Numbered from the stretch's first letter, positions 1 through 40,655 are shown. The stretch is DNA of 64,000 nucleotides from Cristatella mucedo (GCA_009760855.2 WPIO01000041.1:3364501-3428500), one strand, 5' to 3'. Translations and numbers: made by a program. Notes: generated by a model not told the origin, from the letters alone.

Positions 1-330
1 AGTTTTTACGCAGGTCTACTCGCGGTACCTGGAACTTTAAAGTTAAATGATCGTCGGAGATTTTTGGCGACCAACTAGGAAGCATATGCGATTCTCAAAT
101 TTCAAAGGGTAATATGAACTGCGACGACTGGCAGCTTCTATGCGTAGGTGAATTAAGCATATGGGGTGGGAAGCTTTCTTTTTTGCGAATGAAAAGACGC
201 TATCTGAAGCAAGTCATATCCTGCCTGGGGACAGGCGTAGAGTCTAAAAATTTATTCATAGGTGCGATCGTGAAATTTGTTGTTTTCTTAAATTGATTGT
301 GAGAGTCGGTAGTCAATCAAGTCAAGCTCC
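1..330. other. Unassigned sequence at left edge
   Basis: I see no supported gene or repeat here. A 60-codon open frame at 114-296 has no recognisable features. Confidence 0.4.
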
Positions 331-334
331 ACAC

Positions 335-715
335 GCTGTGACAGATAATCAAAGACGCTCCAAGTGTAGCTGCATTTAAAAAAGGCACCCACACGCCTTT
401 GCAGATAAATATGGCTACTCTATACGCAGCTATAGGTGAACGAAGACGCTCCACGGCTGTTAAACGTAAATATAGACACACTACGTGTACCTATAGTTAA
501 AAGGACGCTCCACACGCTGCTACGGATACAAATGTATGCCGCTCTAGACGCTGCTACAGCTAAACGAAGACGCTCAACGCTAATGAAAAAGTGAAGATGG
601 CCTACATGCGTCTGCAGGCAATAAAAAGACGCGCTAAAAGCTGCCACAGATAAAAAAGGACGGTCTGGCTGTTGCTGCATTTATAGAAGACACTTTATTC
701 GCTGCTACAGATATA
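335..715. repeat. Degenerate minisatellite, about 35-40 bp period
   Basis: Recurring gacgctcca, cacgctgctacag and gataaa blocks in the same order from about 335 to 715, with much divergence between units. It lies in the 3' flank of the ADAM10-like gene. Short open frames across it are by-products of the repetition. Confidence 0.6.
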
Positions 716-819
716 TAGCTCCTGTGTAGAGTGATCTGATGCACAGAGAGAACCTTAATGTATGTTCAAGTAAATGCTTCACGTATGCCACGGGACTCGA
801 GCTCACGACCTCGGTCATT

Positions 820-2040
820 AAATACATTAATAAAAATAGCAATAATAACACACTCGAAACAACGCTCCCAGTGATCTCAGTCTGTTTCTTGGCGCTTTGC
901 ATATGCTGCAAAGGAAGCATGACGGAATGGTTAGAACTAGCATGCTCAATAAACAACAAGGATAACAGGGTTAGGGGTGACGTACACAGGGTCAGCATGC
1001 AAGTGTGGTTAGTGGCAGCATGCACAGTGTCAGCACGCATAAGCACATCAAAGACGAATCAAAGGGACCCACTAAATGCCAAAGGATTTGAGGTTCGTAC
1101 ATTGTATAGGTAAACATTTAGATTCCGAAAAGCAGGTGGCACGATGCTTAGCCTGGTGGAGGAGTAAATCTTAGAGGTAGACTGGAGCCAAAGAATAAAG
1201 AGGCCTGAAAGTGAGTGACAAAACCTTGAAGTCGATGCGTTGCTTTATTGGGAGCCAGTGCAGGTCGACGAGAAGTGGTGTGATGTGGAAACTGCAACGC
1301 TCACGACAGACAAGCCCAGCTGCAGAGTTGTGCACCAGCTGTAAGCGCCTGATTTCACATGCCGGTAGGCCAGCAAGCAGTGAGTTACAGAAGTCAAGAT
1401 GGGATGTCACAAATGCATGGACCAACTTGGACGTGGTATCCCTATCTAAACAAGCCCGAAATCTAGCAATGTTATGTAGATGAATGTAGGCAGACTTGAC
1501 CGCGGAGCTCACGTGGTCGTCTAACGAGAGGTAAATTTGGAGCATGACACCTAGATTTTTAGCTGATTCAACTGGAGATATGCTGGCAGAGCCAATTTTG
1601 AGTGTTAGCTTTTAAAATTTCGGAATCACATTTGGTTTGCCCATAACAAGTAAGTTGGTTTTATTATCCATCAATTAAAGAAAACTTGCTGCCATCCATG
1701 TGCGGATGTCATAAATACATGTAGAAAGTGAGTTGAGAGAATTCGATGCGCTTTAATGCTGGGAGGGATCAAAGCAAAGGTACAACTGAGTGTCATCCGC
1801 ATAAAAGTGAAAGCCCAGATTGTGCATGGCAATCACATCGGCAAGTGGAAGAGTATAAACCGTAGAAAGAACAGGACCAGGCACGGAGCCCTGAGGTGCC
1901 ACATATTTCAGAGGCTCCTCGGACGCTCGTTTTCAATCACGTCAGTGGAATCTCCCACTGAGAGAGCACCTGAACCATTGCAATGCAGTGCCAGTGATGC
2001 CCAGACGAGATGAGAGGCGCTTAAGAAGGGCTTCGTGATC
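820..2040 (-). mobile_element. LINE family B copy, 5'-truncated, decayed
   Basis: Minus-strand L2/CR1-type retrotransposon. From its 3' end: an AT-rich tail near 820, the 3' UTR (900-1080, with the typical gcatgc-rich stretch), the C-terminal domain (LLVDLHWLPIKQRIDFKVL at about 1250-1300) and reverse transcriptase remnants around 1560-1900, including a frame reading [11 protein letters not shown] deletion removes the UTR/C-terminal junction near 1080. Frameshifts break the coding sequence. Compare the better copies at 18678-19510 and 40655-41838. Confidence 0.8.
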
Positions 2041-2622
2041 GGCAGTACATTCGCCTTGACTTTAGCCGAGATGAGAGCGTTAATTACTGGGCCAGCCCAG
2101 TGCCCCAGAACCTTTCGTACACAGCCTGCTGGCTAAGTGTTCATTGTCAAGGAATTTCAATTCCGGGAGACGGAACCAGAACTTTAGCAGTGTTTTCATT
2201 GGTATATGCAAAGTTCTATAATGGTCAGTCAAATGCATTTAATTGGAGCTGGAACGCACAAGGTGTAGCAAGAATTCCAGTAGCAGTTGATACAGAGGAC
2301 GTATTCCTATAAAGAGCCATATAATACAATACAATGTAATATAATATTCCTATAAAGATCCCGCGGATCTCATATCGTGTTATCCATCAAAATTGCTGAT
2401 AAAGCCATGTTCGGTTTAAAAAACGGCCGGGCACTTCTTAATTGAGCTTCTTTTAAATTTTGTCAGCAAAAATGTTATCATTTTGTGTGACAGTCATCAT
2501 TCCTTTCAAATAATGTTTCAATTTTGTAATCGCCTTTGGCAAAATTGTACTATAATGGCAAATATAATGTTGGTCTAACGACTAATTCCGAACATATAAA
2601 AAAAGCTGCAACATGCAACATA
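2041..2622. other. Unassigned sequence downstream of the ADAM10-like gene
   Basis: A 70-codon plus-strand open frame at 2100-2312 has no recognisable motif. The rest is AT-rich with no repeat I can place. Confidence 0.35.
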
Positions 2623-2628
2623 TTTATT
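2623..2628 (-). terminator. Candidate polyadenylation signal for the ADAM10-like gene
   Basis: AATAAA on the minus strand, about 85 nt after the stop codon and within AT-rich sequence. An additional AATAAA overlaps the stop itself but seems too early. The cleavage site is not visible. Confidence 0.5.
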
Positions 2629-2712
2629 TAATTTGGATCAAATAAGTTTCATGTAAAGCGATCATGAAGCTCATAGCCGCTAGTGGCTCAATGTATTTGG
2701 TTACTGGTGCTT

Positions 2713-30629
<27,917 letters not shown>

Positions 30630-30630
<1 letters not shown>

Positions 30631-30677
30631 CAGAGACGCCTCCGGGTCGAGGGCATTCTCCGGCGGCGGCTGCGCAT
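30630..30677 (-). promoter_or_regulatory. Upstream ORF overlapping the ADAM10-like start codon (TGATG)
   Basis: On the minus strand an ATG at 30677 opens a 15-codon arginine-rich frame whose TGA shares its last base with the A of the proposed main ATG at 30630. A second in-frame ATG inside it (at 30656) has A at -3. The main ATG has C at -3 and C at +4, a weak context. Such stop-start overlap is a known arrangement for termination-reinitiation control. Whether the transcript includes this stretch is inferred, since no transcription start site can be fixed from sequence. Confidence 0.5.
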
Positions 30678-30705
30678 GCGCGGCGGCGGCGTCACGAGAG
30701 CGCAC

Positions 30706-31904
30706 CTCGCGAGTGGTTTACAATGGGCGAGACAATCAGAAGCCGAATTTTCCTCCGAGCTTTTCCTTTTTTTTCCAAGATGACCGCGTACAACGCCGAA
30801 AATTTGCAAATACCGGCGCCCTGTGTTGGCGCGGCGTCGCTGCCATTGACCTTGAGCTATTGGATCTTTGCTGAGCTCTGGTTATTTGAGAAAAAAAGCG
30901 CTCGTACTTTCTGCTGACGACGGCCGGAAAAAGCGTGCGATGCAAGATAAGGAGCAATTGCACTCCTTAAATGAGCGCGGTGGACTTGTATGGGTTATTC
31001 GTGGCCGGCTAAAGGTGACACTGACGCTGAAGCACTAATAATGAGAAGAATAAGATGGCGCGGTAATTAACTGGCAGACGACGATTCACTATTGTTAACT
31101 TAACGTTGTTTGATTTGCATAGACTGCACGGTCTTGGTGCTGCTCGTGAAAGCAATACGAATGCTATGACGTGGTACACAGAAAATATTAGCTCGTGAAC
31201 TGTAATGCGTACTCAATAAATGTATTTTGTGTGGGCCACGTTTATTTCATCGAAACTGCGGTCCTCAAAAAATGACTGTGAATTGGTGCAGCAAATGCAA
31301 GTTGCTAGCGGTGCTATGAGGTTTAGGCTCGCCAATATTCGTCTCGCGTCGGCTGAGACTAGCACCCTTACGAGCGCTGTGTTGTGGGCTAGATCTGTCT
31401 GGACTTAAAAGCCGCCCACCACGTTCGCAACAGTGCCCTCTCTACGACGAATTTCATGGATCTTTTCATTAATTTTTGTAAACGATCCATAACTAGTCAT
31501 AACTGGTGAAAGCCGGTGTGCCAAAAGGCGCAGCAATTATTGTCTCGCTATTATTAATTATTTGCAACAAGAGGCCCGTTCCAACTTCCATTCATTGTAT
31601 GCGCCGAGTCATTTCCTGGTTCCCCCTCCCCATTCACGGCTTGAGCTGCACAGTTAATAGATAGAGCTGTGAAACCGACAGAGAGACGGAGATAGAGAGA
31701 CTATATATAGACGTTGGGCCGTGGAAGGAGCTAGCAGAACACAATCATTTAACGGAGGGTACTAAATGGAATAAAGGTCGTGTTGTCAGCTGCACAGTGT
31801 ATTAAGTAGCTCATAATCTTTGCGGGCTTCAACACTTGCAGCTTTTAAAATTTGCCTCGGTAAAACGGTATTTTTTACTCAAGCGTTCTTGGCGACCCAA
31901 ATTG
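30706..31904. other. Region upstream of the ADAM10-like gene
   Basis: Presumed 5' UTR and promoter of the minus-strand gene. GC-rich just above exon 1, becoming AT-rich beyond 31000. I see no clear TATA box. An agagagacggagatagagag run lies near 31680. No coding sequence recognised. Confidence 0.35.
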
Positions 31905-32560
31905 ATAATAATAAGAAGAATGCATTTGTACAGCGCTACTACAGAAATTAATCTCTTCCTAAACACTTAACACATGCTGAAGAGGAAGCATGATCAAAGG
32001 GCTAGTTGTAACATGCACTATGTCAACAAGTGCAGTGTGATGAAATGTAAAATGCGCATTTTCAACATGTAAATGTGGTAAGTATTGGCGTGCACAGTGC
32101 TAGCACCCGTAAGCACACTAAGGACGAATCACAAGGATCTATTGAATGCTGCCAGGCAAAGGTTCTTTTCTCAGCTTTTTTTGAAATGTTTTTGAGTCAG
32201 GGAATGTCGTGACGTTAGTCGGGATTGAATTCCAGGTCATAGGAGCATATGAGCTGAAAGCATGGTCTGCAAAATATTCGAGGTTGATTCGAGGCGGGAC
32301 GAATCCACTTGACTCAGAAAAGCAGGCAGTACTACAATGCCTAGCATGGTGGTGTAGCAGATCCGATAGCTAGGCTGAGCCAAATAATGAAGGAACCTAA
32401 ATGTGAGTGACCTACCCTTGAAGTCGATGCCCTGCATGATTGGGTACCAGTGCAGCTCGGCGAGTAGTTTTTGATGTGGCAACTGTAACGTTCTTGTCAG
32501 AAAAGCCTAGTAACAGAGTTGTATCCCCAACTGTAAGCATCTGATTGCACAGGTCAGTAG
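31905..32560 (-). mobile_element. LINE family B copy, 3' ~650 bp, decayed
   Basis: AT-rich tail near 31905, UTR with gcacagtgctagcacccgta, then C-terminal domain remnant LLAELHWYPIMQGIDFKGRS (32410-32480). Confidence 0.75.
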
Positions 32561-34080
32561 GCCAGAAGACTGGGATACGGGTCATCTAAGACATAATTAA
32601 TGTCCAGGTTGACGGGAAATATATCTTCTTAAGAAGGATGCAGAATGAAACTGTTTTGAATTATGCCGGCCTTGTAAACGCCCTTCTATTGAGAGGCAGA
32701 CACTTGAATCTGTGCAGCAACTCATTTTAGATGCGCTCGGGTCCTGAAATCTTTTAATTGAATATTTTTACAATGCACTGAGTATGCCAAGAAACTACCA
32801 GAACATCTACGGCAGCGAGAGATTTGAGGCTGTTTGGCGGAATAAAAGAAATAAATTCTCCGTGTCAATCGCAGCCAAAGGAAGCGTGATTTGTCAACTT
32901 CTCTGAATAACGTGTCTTTCCTTCGATGTACATTACCATGCACACAATAAACGTTTAACTCTTCGGTGGTTTTATATTGATTCTTCATTGTAATTTGTGT
33001 CCTGATTAGCCAGGGTAAGGATATTGACTACCGTTTTTGATCGGTTACTGGCTGCAACGCCTTGCGATAGCCACTACCAATTGCAGTCAGTCAATCGGAA
33101 TGATTGGCCAGCCAAAGATTGTAGGTTGGCCATAATAACTCCAAAACGGCACGCCTTCCATAATGTTCTCTAAAGAAGATGACATTTTTTTGGTATTCAA
33201 TTTTCGAACTCTTACTTTGCTCTATGTCTCTACGAATCGTCGCTGCATATCCTTGCCTTTGGGTGGTATAGCCTACTTGATGCTTTTCTTCTTAACCCGA
33301 GATTGGAAGTACATTCGCGATTTGTAAGCAACCGGTACATTCAAGATCCGTAAGGAATAGCCATCTCGTTTGTCGAGGAAAGTGCCAAGAACTCTTTAAG
33401 AGCTATATTTGTGCTATAAAAACCTAGCTCTTGGGTTAGCCTATTTTTTTTACCTTTCTTTCTATACTAGTGGAGCGTCAGAAGGGCTGTTGGCAGGGGA
33501 GGGAGTAAGCTGGTGTTAGGCAGGTTCATTTTCACTGATTCTTTGGTTCGTTTAAATAATTAGCTGTATTATTAGCTTCGGCAGTAAGTGCCTAGCAAAG
33601 AAATACTAGCCTGCGACAGCTAGATTAATCTTCAGCTACGCAAGTACAGCATTTTCAGTCCAGAGCACATACCAAAGCTAAGCAGCAGTCCATAGGCGTT
33701 GAAGAGTCACAGCTCCAGTTGGTGACTGCTATTTTTCTTAGCAAAGAATACATTTACTTTAGCTTGCTAATGACCATCTGATTACTTTTCTGAAAAGTTA
33801 GCAAGTGAGTAGTAAAGTGAGACACTGAGGTAAACAAGGCCAACTCACAGCAAAATAGCTACAAGTAAAGGCGACTTAAGATAACCGAATGAGCCGCTCA
33901 ACCAATATCAGGGAATGTGAATGGTCTAGAAATGGTCATCTATTGATTATTCAGAATGCGATAGTGACTACGGAGAACAAATAAGACGGTAAGGTAGCTT
34001 ACTATCACTATCAGTTATCCCACCGAAGCTATCGCTCGTTGCTAGACTAAACGCCGATCGATTAAAATTTAAAAAAATGA
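32561..34080. other. Unassigned intergenic sequence
   Basis: A minus-strand 88-codon frame at 32722-32988 (GNVHRRKDTLF, SRCRRCSGSF) is protein-like in composition but unrecognised. The rest shows no gene or repeat. Confidence 0.25.
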
Positions 34081-34084
34081 AAAA

Positions 34085-34262
34085 CAAAAAGCTAGCTGAT
34101 TTAACAGCCTTTTTTGTATGTATAGCGACAAGAGAGCCGTCGTGGCTATCGCAACCGCTTGCAGTGGCGATAAAGGATCGCCCACCAAAGGATTTGAACC
34201 CACGACCTTAAGGCCGAGGTCGTAAAAAGTAACCACCTTACCCAGTGAGCCATCACGGCTCA
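34085..34262 (-). mobile_element. SINE S2, good copy
   Basis: Minus strand. Head gagccgtgatggctcactgg, B-box-like gggttcaaatcctttg, body atcctttatcgccactgcaa, ggctctcttgtcgctataca, then A-rich end near 34085. Confidence 0.85.
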
Positions 34263-35078
34263 TCAGATTAAGTTCCGCTGACCAAACTCTTCCTCTGCTG
34301 CTATCTTGAAAGTCATAATTTACGAACCAATCACAGCCCTACGAGCTTTTCCCACTGTTTTATTTAATGCTATCTCAGTAGTAAAATGTATACCTTTGCC
34401 GGACTACGCCGATCTGCCTGTTTGGGATCAGAACATATTATAGCACCCGGGACAAGCTGGTTCTCCGAGAATGAACGTCTCTAGGTTAATCTGAACAGCC
34501 TTTGCATGCGCTAAGTATTTCTGAGGAAGTAGCTCCTAACTTTGAGAATTCTAGCCTACAAAATAATGATAATATGAGTATTATTATTCGTCAATAAATA
34601 ACTTTTAAAACATTTATATTGCTCCTTAAGAGAGAGAAATGCCTGTCTAGGAACTTAACATATGCTGAAATGATAGCGTGTGACAGGATGAGTGCACATA
34701 AAATTGGACGGGGCCAAGAAGTCTCTCCTACGAGATGCAATGGAACAACTCTGCAAAAAATAAACAGAAACATTAAGAAATGAGCTCGGTTACTTGAAAT
34801 CCATGGTTAATACCAGTTACACTATGTGGTATTTTCCTTTCTGAAAAAGAAAATATAAGCATATATTTATATATTTACGACTGAAACTATCTATCTAACA
34901 AGCATAACGAAACAAATTTTAATATATATTCAGTGAGGTAATGCGTATGACATGCCGTCTTAATCTTAAGCACCAAAATTTGCTGAAAAATCGGTCCGTA
35001 GAGAAATCTTTGTTCTCGGAGCCCGAGTCTTTAAATTAAACGCTCAATTGTGTGTAAGACTACAAGCTGCACTTTTTC
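34263..35078. other. Unassigned sequence with a weak LINE B-like tail
   Basis: Near 34600-34690 tccttaagagagagaaatgc and taggaacttaacatatgctg resemble a diverged LINE B tail on the minus strand. Nothing else recognised. Confidence 0.35.
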
Positions 35079-35272
35079 CTAAACATTCAGCACACTTTGC
35101 AATGCTGATGAGAAACGGGCAGACCATTTCTTATTGTGCAGCCACACCAGTCTACCATTATTACACTCAGTGGCATTTCCTTTAATGACCGTTGCTTCAA
35201 AGTAAGCCTCTTCAGATTTGCCTAGCATTCTGTAGAGGTAGCTAAATTTTGCTCTTACGGTGACCACATCCA
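35079..35272 (-). CDS. Candidate terminal exon of an unidentified gene
   Basis: Minus strand. AGTTGCAG acceptor, then from 35272 two bases and 63 codons plus stop (35081-35079). The frame reads FSYLYRMLGKSEEAYFEATV and RLVWLHNKKWSARFSSALQS, protein-like and unlike any transposon in the window. It begins in phase 1. The polypyrimidine tract is weak, and I found no upstream exon ending in phase 1 between here and 43.6 kb. It could be a real 3' exon, an old pseudogene fragment or chance. Confidence 0.3.
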
Positions 35273-35279
35273 CTGCAAC

Positions 35280-35683
35280 TTATCGGGTCCATCAGAAAGT
35301 GGCCATTCTTTTTTAAGTAATCAGGATGGTATACTTGAAGACGCCTTTGTGGTCTGGATCCTTGTGACTGACCCTGCGGATAAGAATGGCTATTTAGTAT
35401 TATAATATTAACTATTCAATGAGTTTTACGCGCATGCTCATAACAATACAAAGAATATTACAGCGATTCATACCAGTTATCAACCTTTCCACAAAATACG
35501 GATTCTAACAAAATTTCTCACAAAGTACATTGAGTAATCTACATAGAAGTTGGTCCAAGTATCAGAGTCAAAATTAAATTTTGTTTAATTCACTCGAGGT
35601 TTCGATATTATGATCCATATATGTCAAATGAGAGCTGGCTGATGAGAACTTAAAAATTCACAAACGTTCTAAGAACAAGGTAA
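35280..35683. other. Unassigned sequence
   Basis: AT-rich, nothing recognised. Confidence 0.3.
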
Positions 35684-35825
35684 GCTTGGTTTGATCCAGT
35701 GGTTAAGGTGCCCGCCCCGACCAAGGTCTTGCTGAGGTCGTGGGCTCCAACCCCGAGGCATATGTGAAGCGCCTGAATAGATACTAAGTTCTCTTATAGC
35801 GCTATACAAATGAATTATATTTGTA
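35684..35825 (+). mobile_element. SINE S1
   Basis: Head cttggtttgatccagtggtt, gtgggctccaaccccgaggc in the B-box position, tail gaagcgcctgaatagatact, ending aatgaattatattt. Confidence 0.85.
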
Positions 35826-36039
35826 CTTTATTTATTTTATTTATTCATTCGTCTGAATCTCCTTATTAGAGCAGAGGTGTCCATTCGACCGCCGCAGGGG
35901 GCCACATCAGTGCAGCACCAGCAACAATGCTTCACTCGCGTCGCAGCCAATCCTAAACTGGCTGATCTTAACAGCAGCAGTTGTCCAGCTCCTACGATCT
36001 AAACCTGACATATCCGTCGAGACTGTTTCTCACTGCATT
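35826..36039. other. Unassigned sequence
   Basis: ttatttattttatttattca run, otherwise nothing recognised. Confidence 0.3.
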
Positions 36040-36262
36040 GGGTGGGTCCTTACGATTTGTCCCTTGCGTACTTTTTCGTGCTGATACTACACATGTTAGT
36101 ACTAACCATATTTACATTTGACAATATGCACGTTACCTCTAACCATACGGTGCTTGTTGAAAATGCACATTTTACCACTAACTATTTGATCATGCTTTAA
36201 ATAAAGCAGATGTAAAGTGCATAGAAAGAGATTAAATTACCTGAGGGTGCTGTACAAATTTA
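36040..36262 (+). mobile_element. LINE family B 3' end, diverged
   Basis: tgggtccttacgatttgtcc, gcacgttacctctaaccata and the stem-loop tgcatagaaagagattaaat, with an (ATT)n-like end. Confidence 0.75.
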
Positions 36263-36755
36263 TTATGATTATTATGTATTACCAAATTCGTACAATTCAT
36301 GAGCTGATTATACTATTTATCTAGCACTGTCAAAAATGCGACAAATTTCGTAAACACACTTCTCAATATGCATAGATTTTCGGTAAATTAGTGAAAACTT
36401 CTACTAATAACTCTAAGCACTGAATAATCTAATTCCCTGTAGCTTGCATTATGCTAGTCTCCAAAAATTTGATAATATTTACTGATACAAGATCTGGAAG
36501 TTCCTTAATGTAACTAAAACTGCCCGCTCACAAATAATAAAACGATCAGTCAGGCAGTCACAATTATTATTGCTTTTGTTTGTGTAACTATAAAGATCTG
36601 GCTTCTTTGGATTATTTTTATGGTGCTACGAAATCTTATTCTTATTTTATGTATTCTTATGACTATTACGATCAATATAATGATAGCCCATGTCATTCTC
36701 TCAGCCATTTATCTATAAAAACTGATACAAAAATCCTCAGCAATAGTAATAATAC
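36263..36755. other. Unassigned AT-rich sequence
   Basis: No gene or repeat recognised. Confidence 0.3.
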
Positions 36756-37290
36756 TAGGCTGCATATATAGCACCTTAAGAGAACTAAATCACAGCCTGA
36801 ATGCTGATAAATTGATGCCAGAAAAGACATGCATATGAAAGCACACAAGTATAATGCAAAGAATTATATTCAAAACCCCACAAGAAGGCACCCAAGGCCA
36901 CCGGTTGATAGGATCTCTGGTTCATAAAATTCTCTGAATCGTGCTTGCATACTTGCGAAAAGCACACGGAAGTAAAGAAAGACAAGTTCACACGGAGCTC
37001 ACTGAAACCTGAGCAAAAGAGATACGTCTTAAACTGAGACTTGAAAGATGCAAAGACCTTGAAAGTGGTGACAGGAGCTGGAAACGAGTTCCAGGCTTTC
37101 GGTGCTTACTAAATGAATGCCCAATCCCCACAGGTTTTCCATTTAGTCCGTGGAATGGCGAAATGACAAGAAACCTAGGAGCAAGTTGAGCGAGAGCACA
37201 TTAGAGGAGTATGGGATCTCTGAGCCAGAGAGAGAGAGAGAGAGAATCTTAAAGTCAACTTGATTCTCGTTATAGAACTAATTAACCTCG
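36756..37290 (-). mobile_element. Possible third LINE (L2/CR1-like) 3' fragment
   Basis: It begins like a LINE B tail (gcaccttaagagaactaaat) but continues with different UTR sequence. aaaagagatacgtcttaaac, gagttccaggctttcggtgc and an (AG)n run near 37230 resemble the minus-strand C-terminal region of an L2-type element. Family assignment uncertain. Confidence 0.45.
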
Positions 37291-37506
37291 GACAGAATGA
37301 TGTTTGGCGGCATTTACGAAGCTTACGTTTAGACCAGATGAGCTCTGCTGAGCTTAGTACCAGTTGCAGATGATTCCATACTGCTTTTGCGAAAAGCAGT
37401 AATCATACATAAATTCCAGCAGGCACTCTGTAGTCACCGCCCACGTGTAGCTATCTCAAACTTCCATGTGAATGTAACAGCTGGTATTTGAAATCATAAG
37501 CGTGCC

Positions 37507-37655
37507 AAGCTGATTTACCCAGTGGTTAGGGTGCTAGCCTTGATCAAGGTCAAGGTTAATATATTGGATGACCAAAGTCATTGGCTCGAGCCACGTGGCA
37601 TATGAGAAGTGCCTGAATAGAGATTAATTTCTCTTGGGATGCTATACGAATTGAA
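37507..37655 (+). mobile_element. SINE S1
   Basis: Head agctgatttacccagtggtt, extra internal bases, cattggctcgagccacgtgg in the B-box position, tail gaagtgcctgaatagagatt and ggatgctatacgaattgaat. Confidence 0.8.
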
Positions 37656-37859
37656 TATAGTATACTATCTGTTCTCAGGGTTTGTCAGCTAAAGCTTCAG
37701 AGCTGCTGTCATCGGACAACTTTAGGCTATTGCATGGAAATCCTTAAAAAATAGACATAATAAAATTAATTCAAAATTAAGTTCATGACTTTGAAATATG
37801 GAAACGTTAATTTCTTCGAAATGTGATACAGATTGGTTTAAAATAATTAATAAAGAACA

Positions 37860-38200
37860 AATAATAATATATTTATATAAAATCCTAAAGAGAACTAAAT
37901 TTATTTTATGCACTTGAAGTATACTGCAAAGGAAGCGTGTCACTTGGTTTATGATAATACGCACAATGTCAGCATGTATAAGCACAAAAAAGGACTATTC
38001 ACACGAACCAAATTAAATCATTTTGGGTGCAGATGTGTTTGCAGCTTTTTTGCAACTGTCATCGACTCAAGGGATGCCGTGGTTTCAGTCGAATGCTAAT
38101 TCCAGGCTTTGGGTCCCTAAGAACAAAAGACCTGGTCTCCAAAGTATTTGAGTTTGTTAAGGGGCACATCTATACGATTTAATCCGGAAGCGCAGGCGAT
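37860..38200 (-). mobile_element. LINE family B-related copy, decayed
   Basis: Tail remnant aaatcctaaagagaactaaa, UTR with cacaatgtcagcatgtataa, then C-terminal remnant around ccaggctttgggtccctaag. Confidence 0.6.
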
Positions 38201-38689
38201 ATCTTTCCTTTACTAGCTATAAATGCTATTCGAGAAAAAATATATTAATTTATATTAGCTCTTCCATAGCACTAACAATAATCAATTTTTGAAAAAATTA
38301 GTATATGCTTGTTGTGAAGTAAATTTTAGCTGATGCTGCTCAGGATCAGATTATAAGCATTAATCCCTTAAATAGAATCGTCATGGCAGAACCTAACATC
38401 AATATTCATAAAATCCAAAGATATTAGATTGGTTCCAGCAGGGTTCTCATAAGGAATTTCTAGAACAATAAAGTTCTTAAACTTCGTGCAAGTAATGACA
38501 GAAAAGAGGACCATTTATGAACACCCAAAGATAGAAATAAGGAAACCTGAACACCAAGGCTAGTCTGGGAGTTGTCAGTAAAGCCATGTTGCATCAGGGT
38601 AATTAATCAAGCGGAAAGCCAGAGATCTCTCGCTGGATATATTAAAAACAAGCTTTAGGAAAGCAAGCCTAACGTTTAACAAGATAATG
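38201..38689. other. Unassigned sequence
   Basis: AT-rich. Nothing recognised. Confidence 0.3.
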
Positions 38690-38857
38690 ATAATAATAAT
38701 AATAATGCACTTGATAAAGCGTCCTCAGAGAACTCAATCTCTTTCTAGGCGCTTTACATTTGCTGCAAAGGGAAGCGCGATTGAATCGTGAGTAACATCA
38801 TGCTTGACAAACAAGATGAACGATGGGCTTAGGGGTGACATGCACAGGGTCACCTGT

Positions 38858-40655
38858 GACCCCTTTCTTAAAAGGTTCTCCGATGTTTCTGCTTGTGATG
38901 TGGCTGCCTTAATAAGGTCTAGCAAAAAGAGCTCGTCTCCTGAAGACCCTATACCTCCATCTCTGTGGTCTTCACTTGCAGACCAACTTAGCCCTGCCAT
39001 AATCAAGATTTTTAATGCTTTTTTTGGGAAAAGGGGTCGTCCCAAGTCCTTCAAATCGGCAATCGTTAGACCTATTCTTAAAAAGCCTGGATTAGACACA
39101 GAGGTCCTAGCAAACTATCGTCCAGTTTCCCTTCTTCTGTTCTTATCAACGATTCTTGAAAAAATTGTTGCTATGCAGCTAGTTGAACATATTGAAAATA
39201 ATGGAATGTCAGAAACATTTCAATCAGGTTTCAAGAGGCAGCACTCTACTGAAACTGCTCTCCTCCGTGTTAACAATGACATTCTACGTGGCAACGACGA
39301 CGGGAATGTCACTGCCCTAGCTCTGCTAGATCTGTCTGCTACCTCCGACACCATTGATCACTAAGTTCTGCTTGAACGATTGAGAACAACAATCGGTCTG
39401 GCAGACGAAGCACTGGCGTGGTTTAAATCCTACTTGTCTGATCGGGTTCAATCCGTGTCGTGTGGCGGTCAGGTCTCAGACATGAGAAGGGTCACCTGTG
39501 GAGTCCCTCAAGGGTCTGTACTCGGTCCCTTGCTGTTCTCTATTTATACACAGCCTCTGGGAAAAGTGATTAAGGCCCGAGGAATAGGATATCACTTCTA
39601 TGCTGACGATACTCAGTTGTATTTGTCATTTAAACCGTCGGAATCTGCTGCAGCAACTGAGAAACTGAATGCTTGCCTTGCCGATATTCAATCCTGGATG
39701 TCGGAAAACTTCCTGAAATTAAATGACGATAAAACCGAACTGCTTCTCATAAGACACCCTAAGCGTGTGGCTGGATTAAAAAGCTTTGCTGTTCTAATAG
39801 GTGATGCTATTGTGCGACCTTCACCAAGTGCTCGTAATCTAGGTGTCGTGTTCGACAGCTGCCTCAATTGCAAAAGCTTCATTCAGAAGACTGCCTCTAC
39901 AGCTAGCTATCACATCCGATCCCTATTCAAGTATAGAAGCTGTCTCCCACAGTGGCTTGCAAAAAATTTAACTAGCTCTTTAGTTCTGTCTCGGCTTGAT
40001 TATTGTAATTCCCTTTTGGCTGGGCTGCCAAAGAAAGCTATTATGCCACTACAGCTCACTATGAATATGGCTGCAAGGCTGGTCTTCAAGTCCCAGTGGT
40101 TTGAGCACGTCTCAACTCTACTGAAAGAGCTAGGATGGTTGCCGGTTGAGCAAAGAATACAGAGCAAAGTTCTTACGCTGACCCACAAGGCCCGCCACGG
40201 CTTAGCTCCTTCGTTCTTAGCTGAACTGCTACATCAGTTTCAGCCTGTTCGCGCCCTCAGGTCCTGTGTGGACCATAAATTAGCTGTCCCATTCCTCAGC
40301 TTAAAGACAGTTGGCGACAGAAGCTTTAGCTCTGCAGGTCCTAGACTGTGGAACTCACTTCCACAGTTCTTACGCAACGACATCTACTCTGCAACTGCCG
40401 ACTATGGCACATCTTTTTCAGCGGTCCTGAGCTGCTACTTCTATGCTACTCACTACCTCAACTGCTCTCCTGACTCTGCTATGCTTCCCACTTGCTCTTT
40501 GTTGTGTGAGACGAAGTCTGTTGGCTACCGAATGCGTACCGAAAGCCGCTTAGGCTGTGAGTGGGCTATACAAAACTCTCCTGCGTAACACCCACATGGT
40601 CTTTATGACTTTGTGGAGTTACTGATGGAGATGCATTACATTACATTACATTACA
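38858..40655 (+). mobile_element. LINE family A, 1.8 kb, nested inside LINE B
   Basis: Plus strand, 5'-truncated at ctgtgacccctttcttaaaa. Reverse transcriptase from 38860 to 39364, an in-frame stop near 39362, then a 402-codon frame 39380-40588 with [24 protein letters not shown] and the C-terminal domain. It ends in (attac)n at 40635-40655. Very close in sequence to the 25331-27600 copy. The insertion point lies in the LINE B 3' UTR between acagggtca and catgcaaat. Confidence 0.92.
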
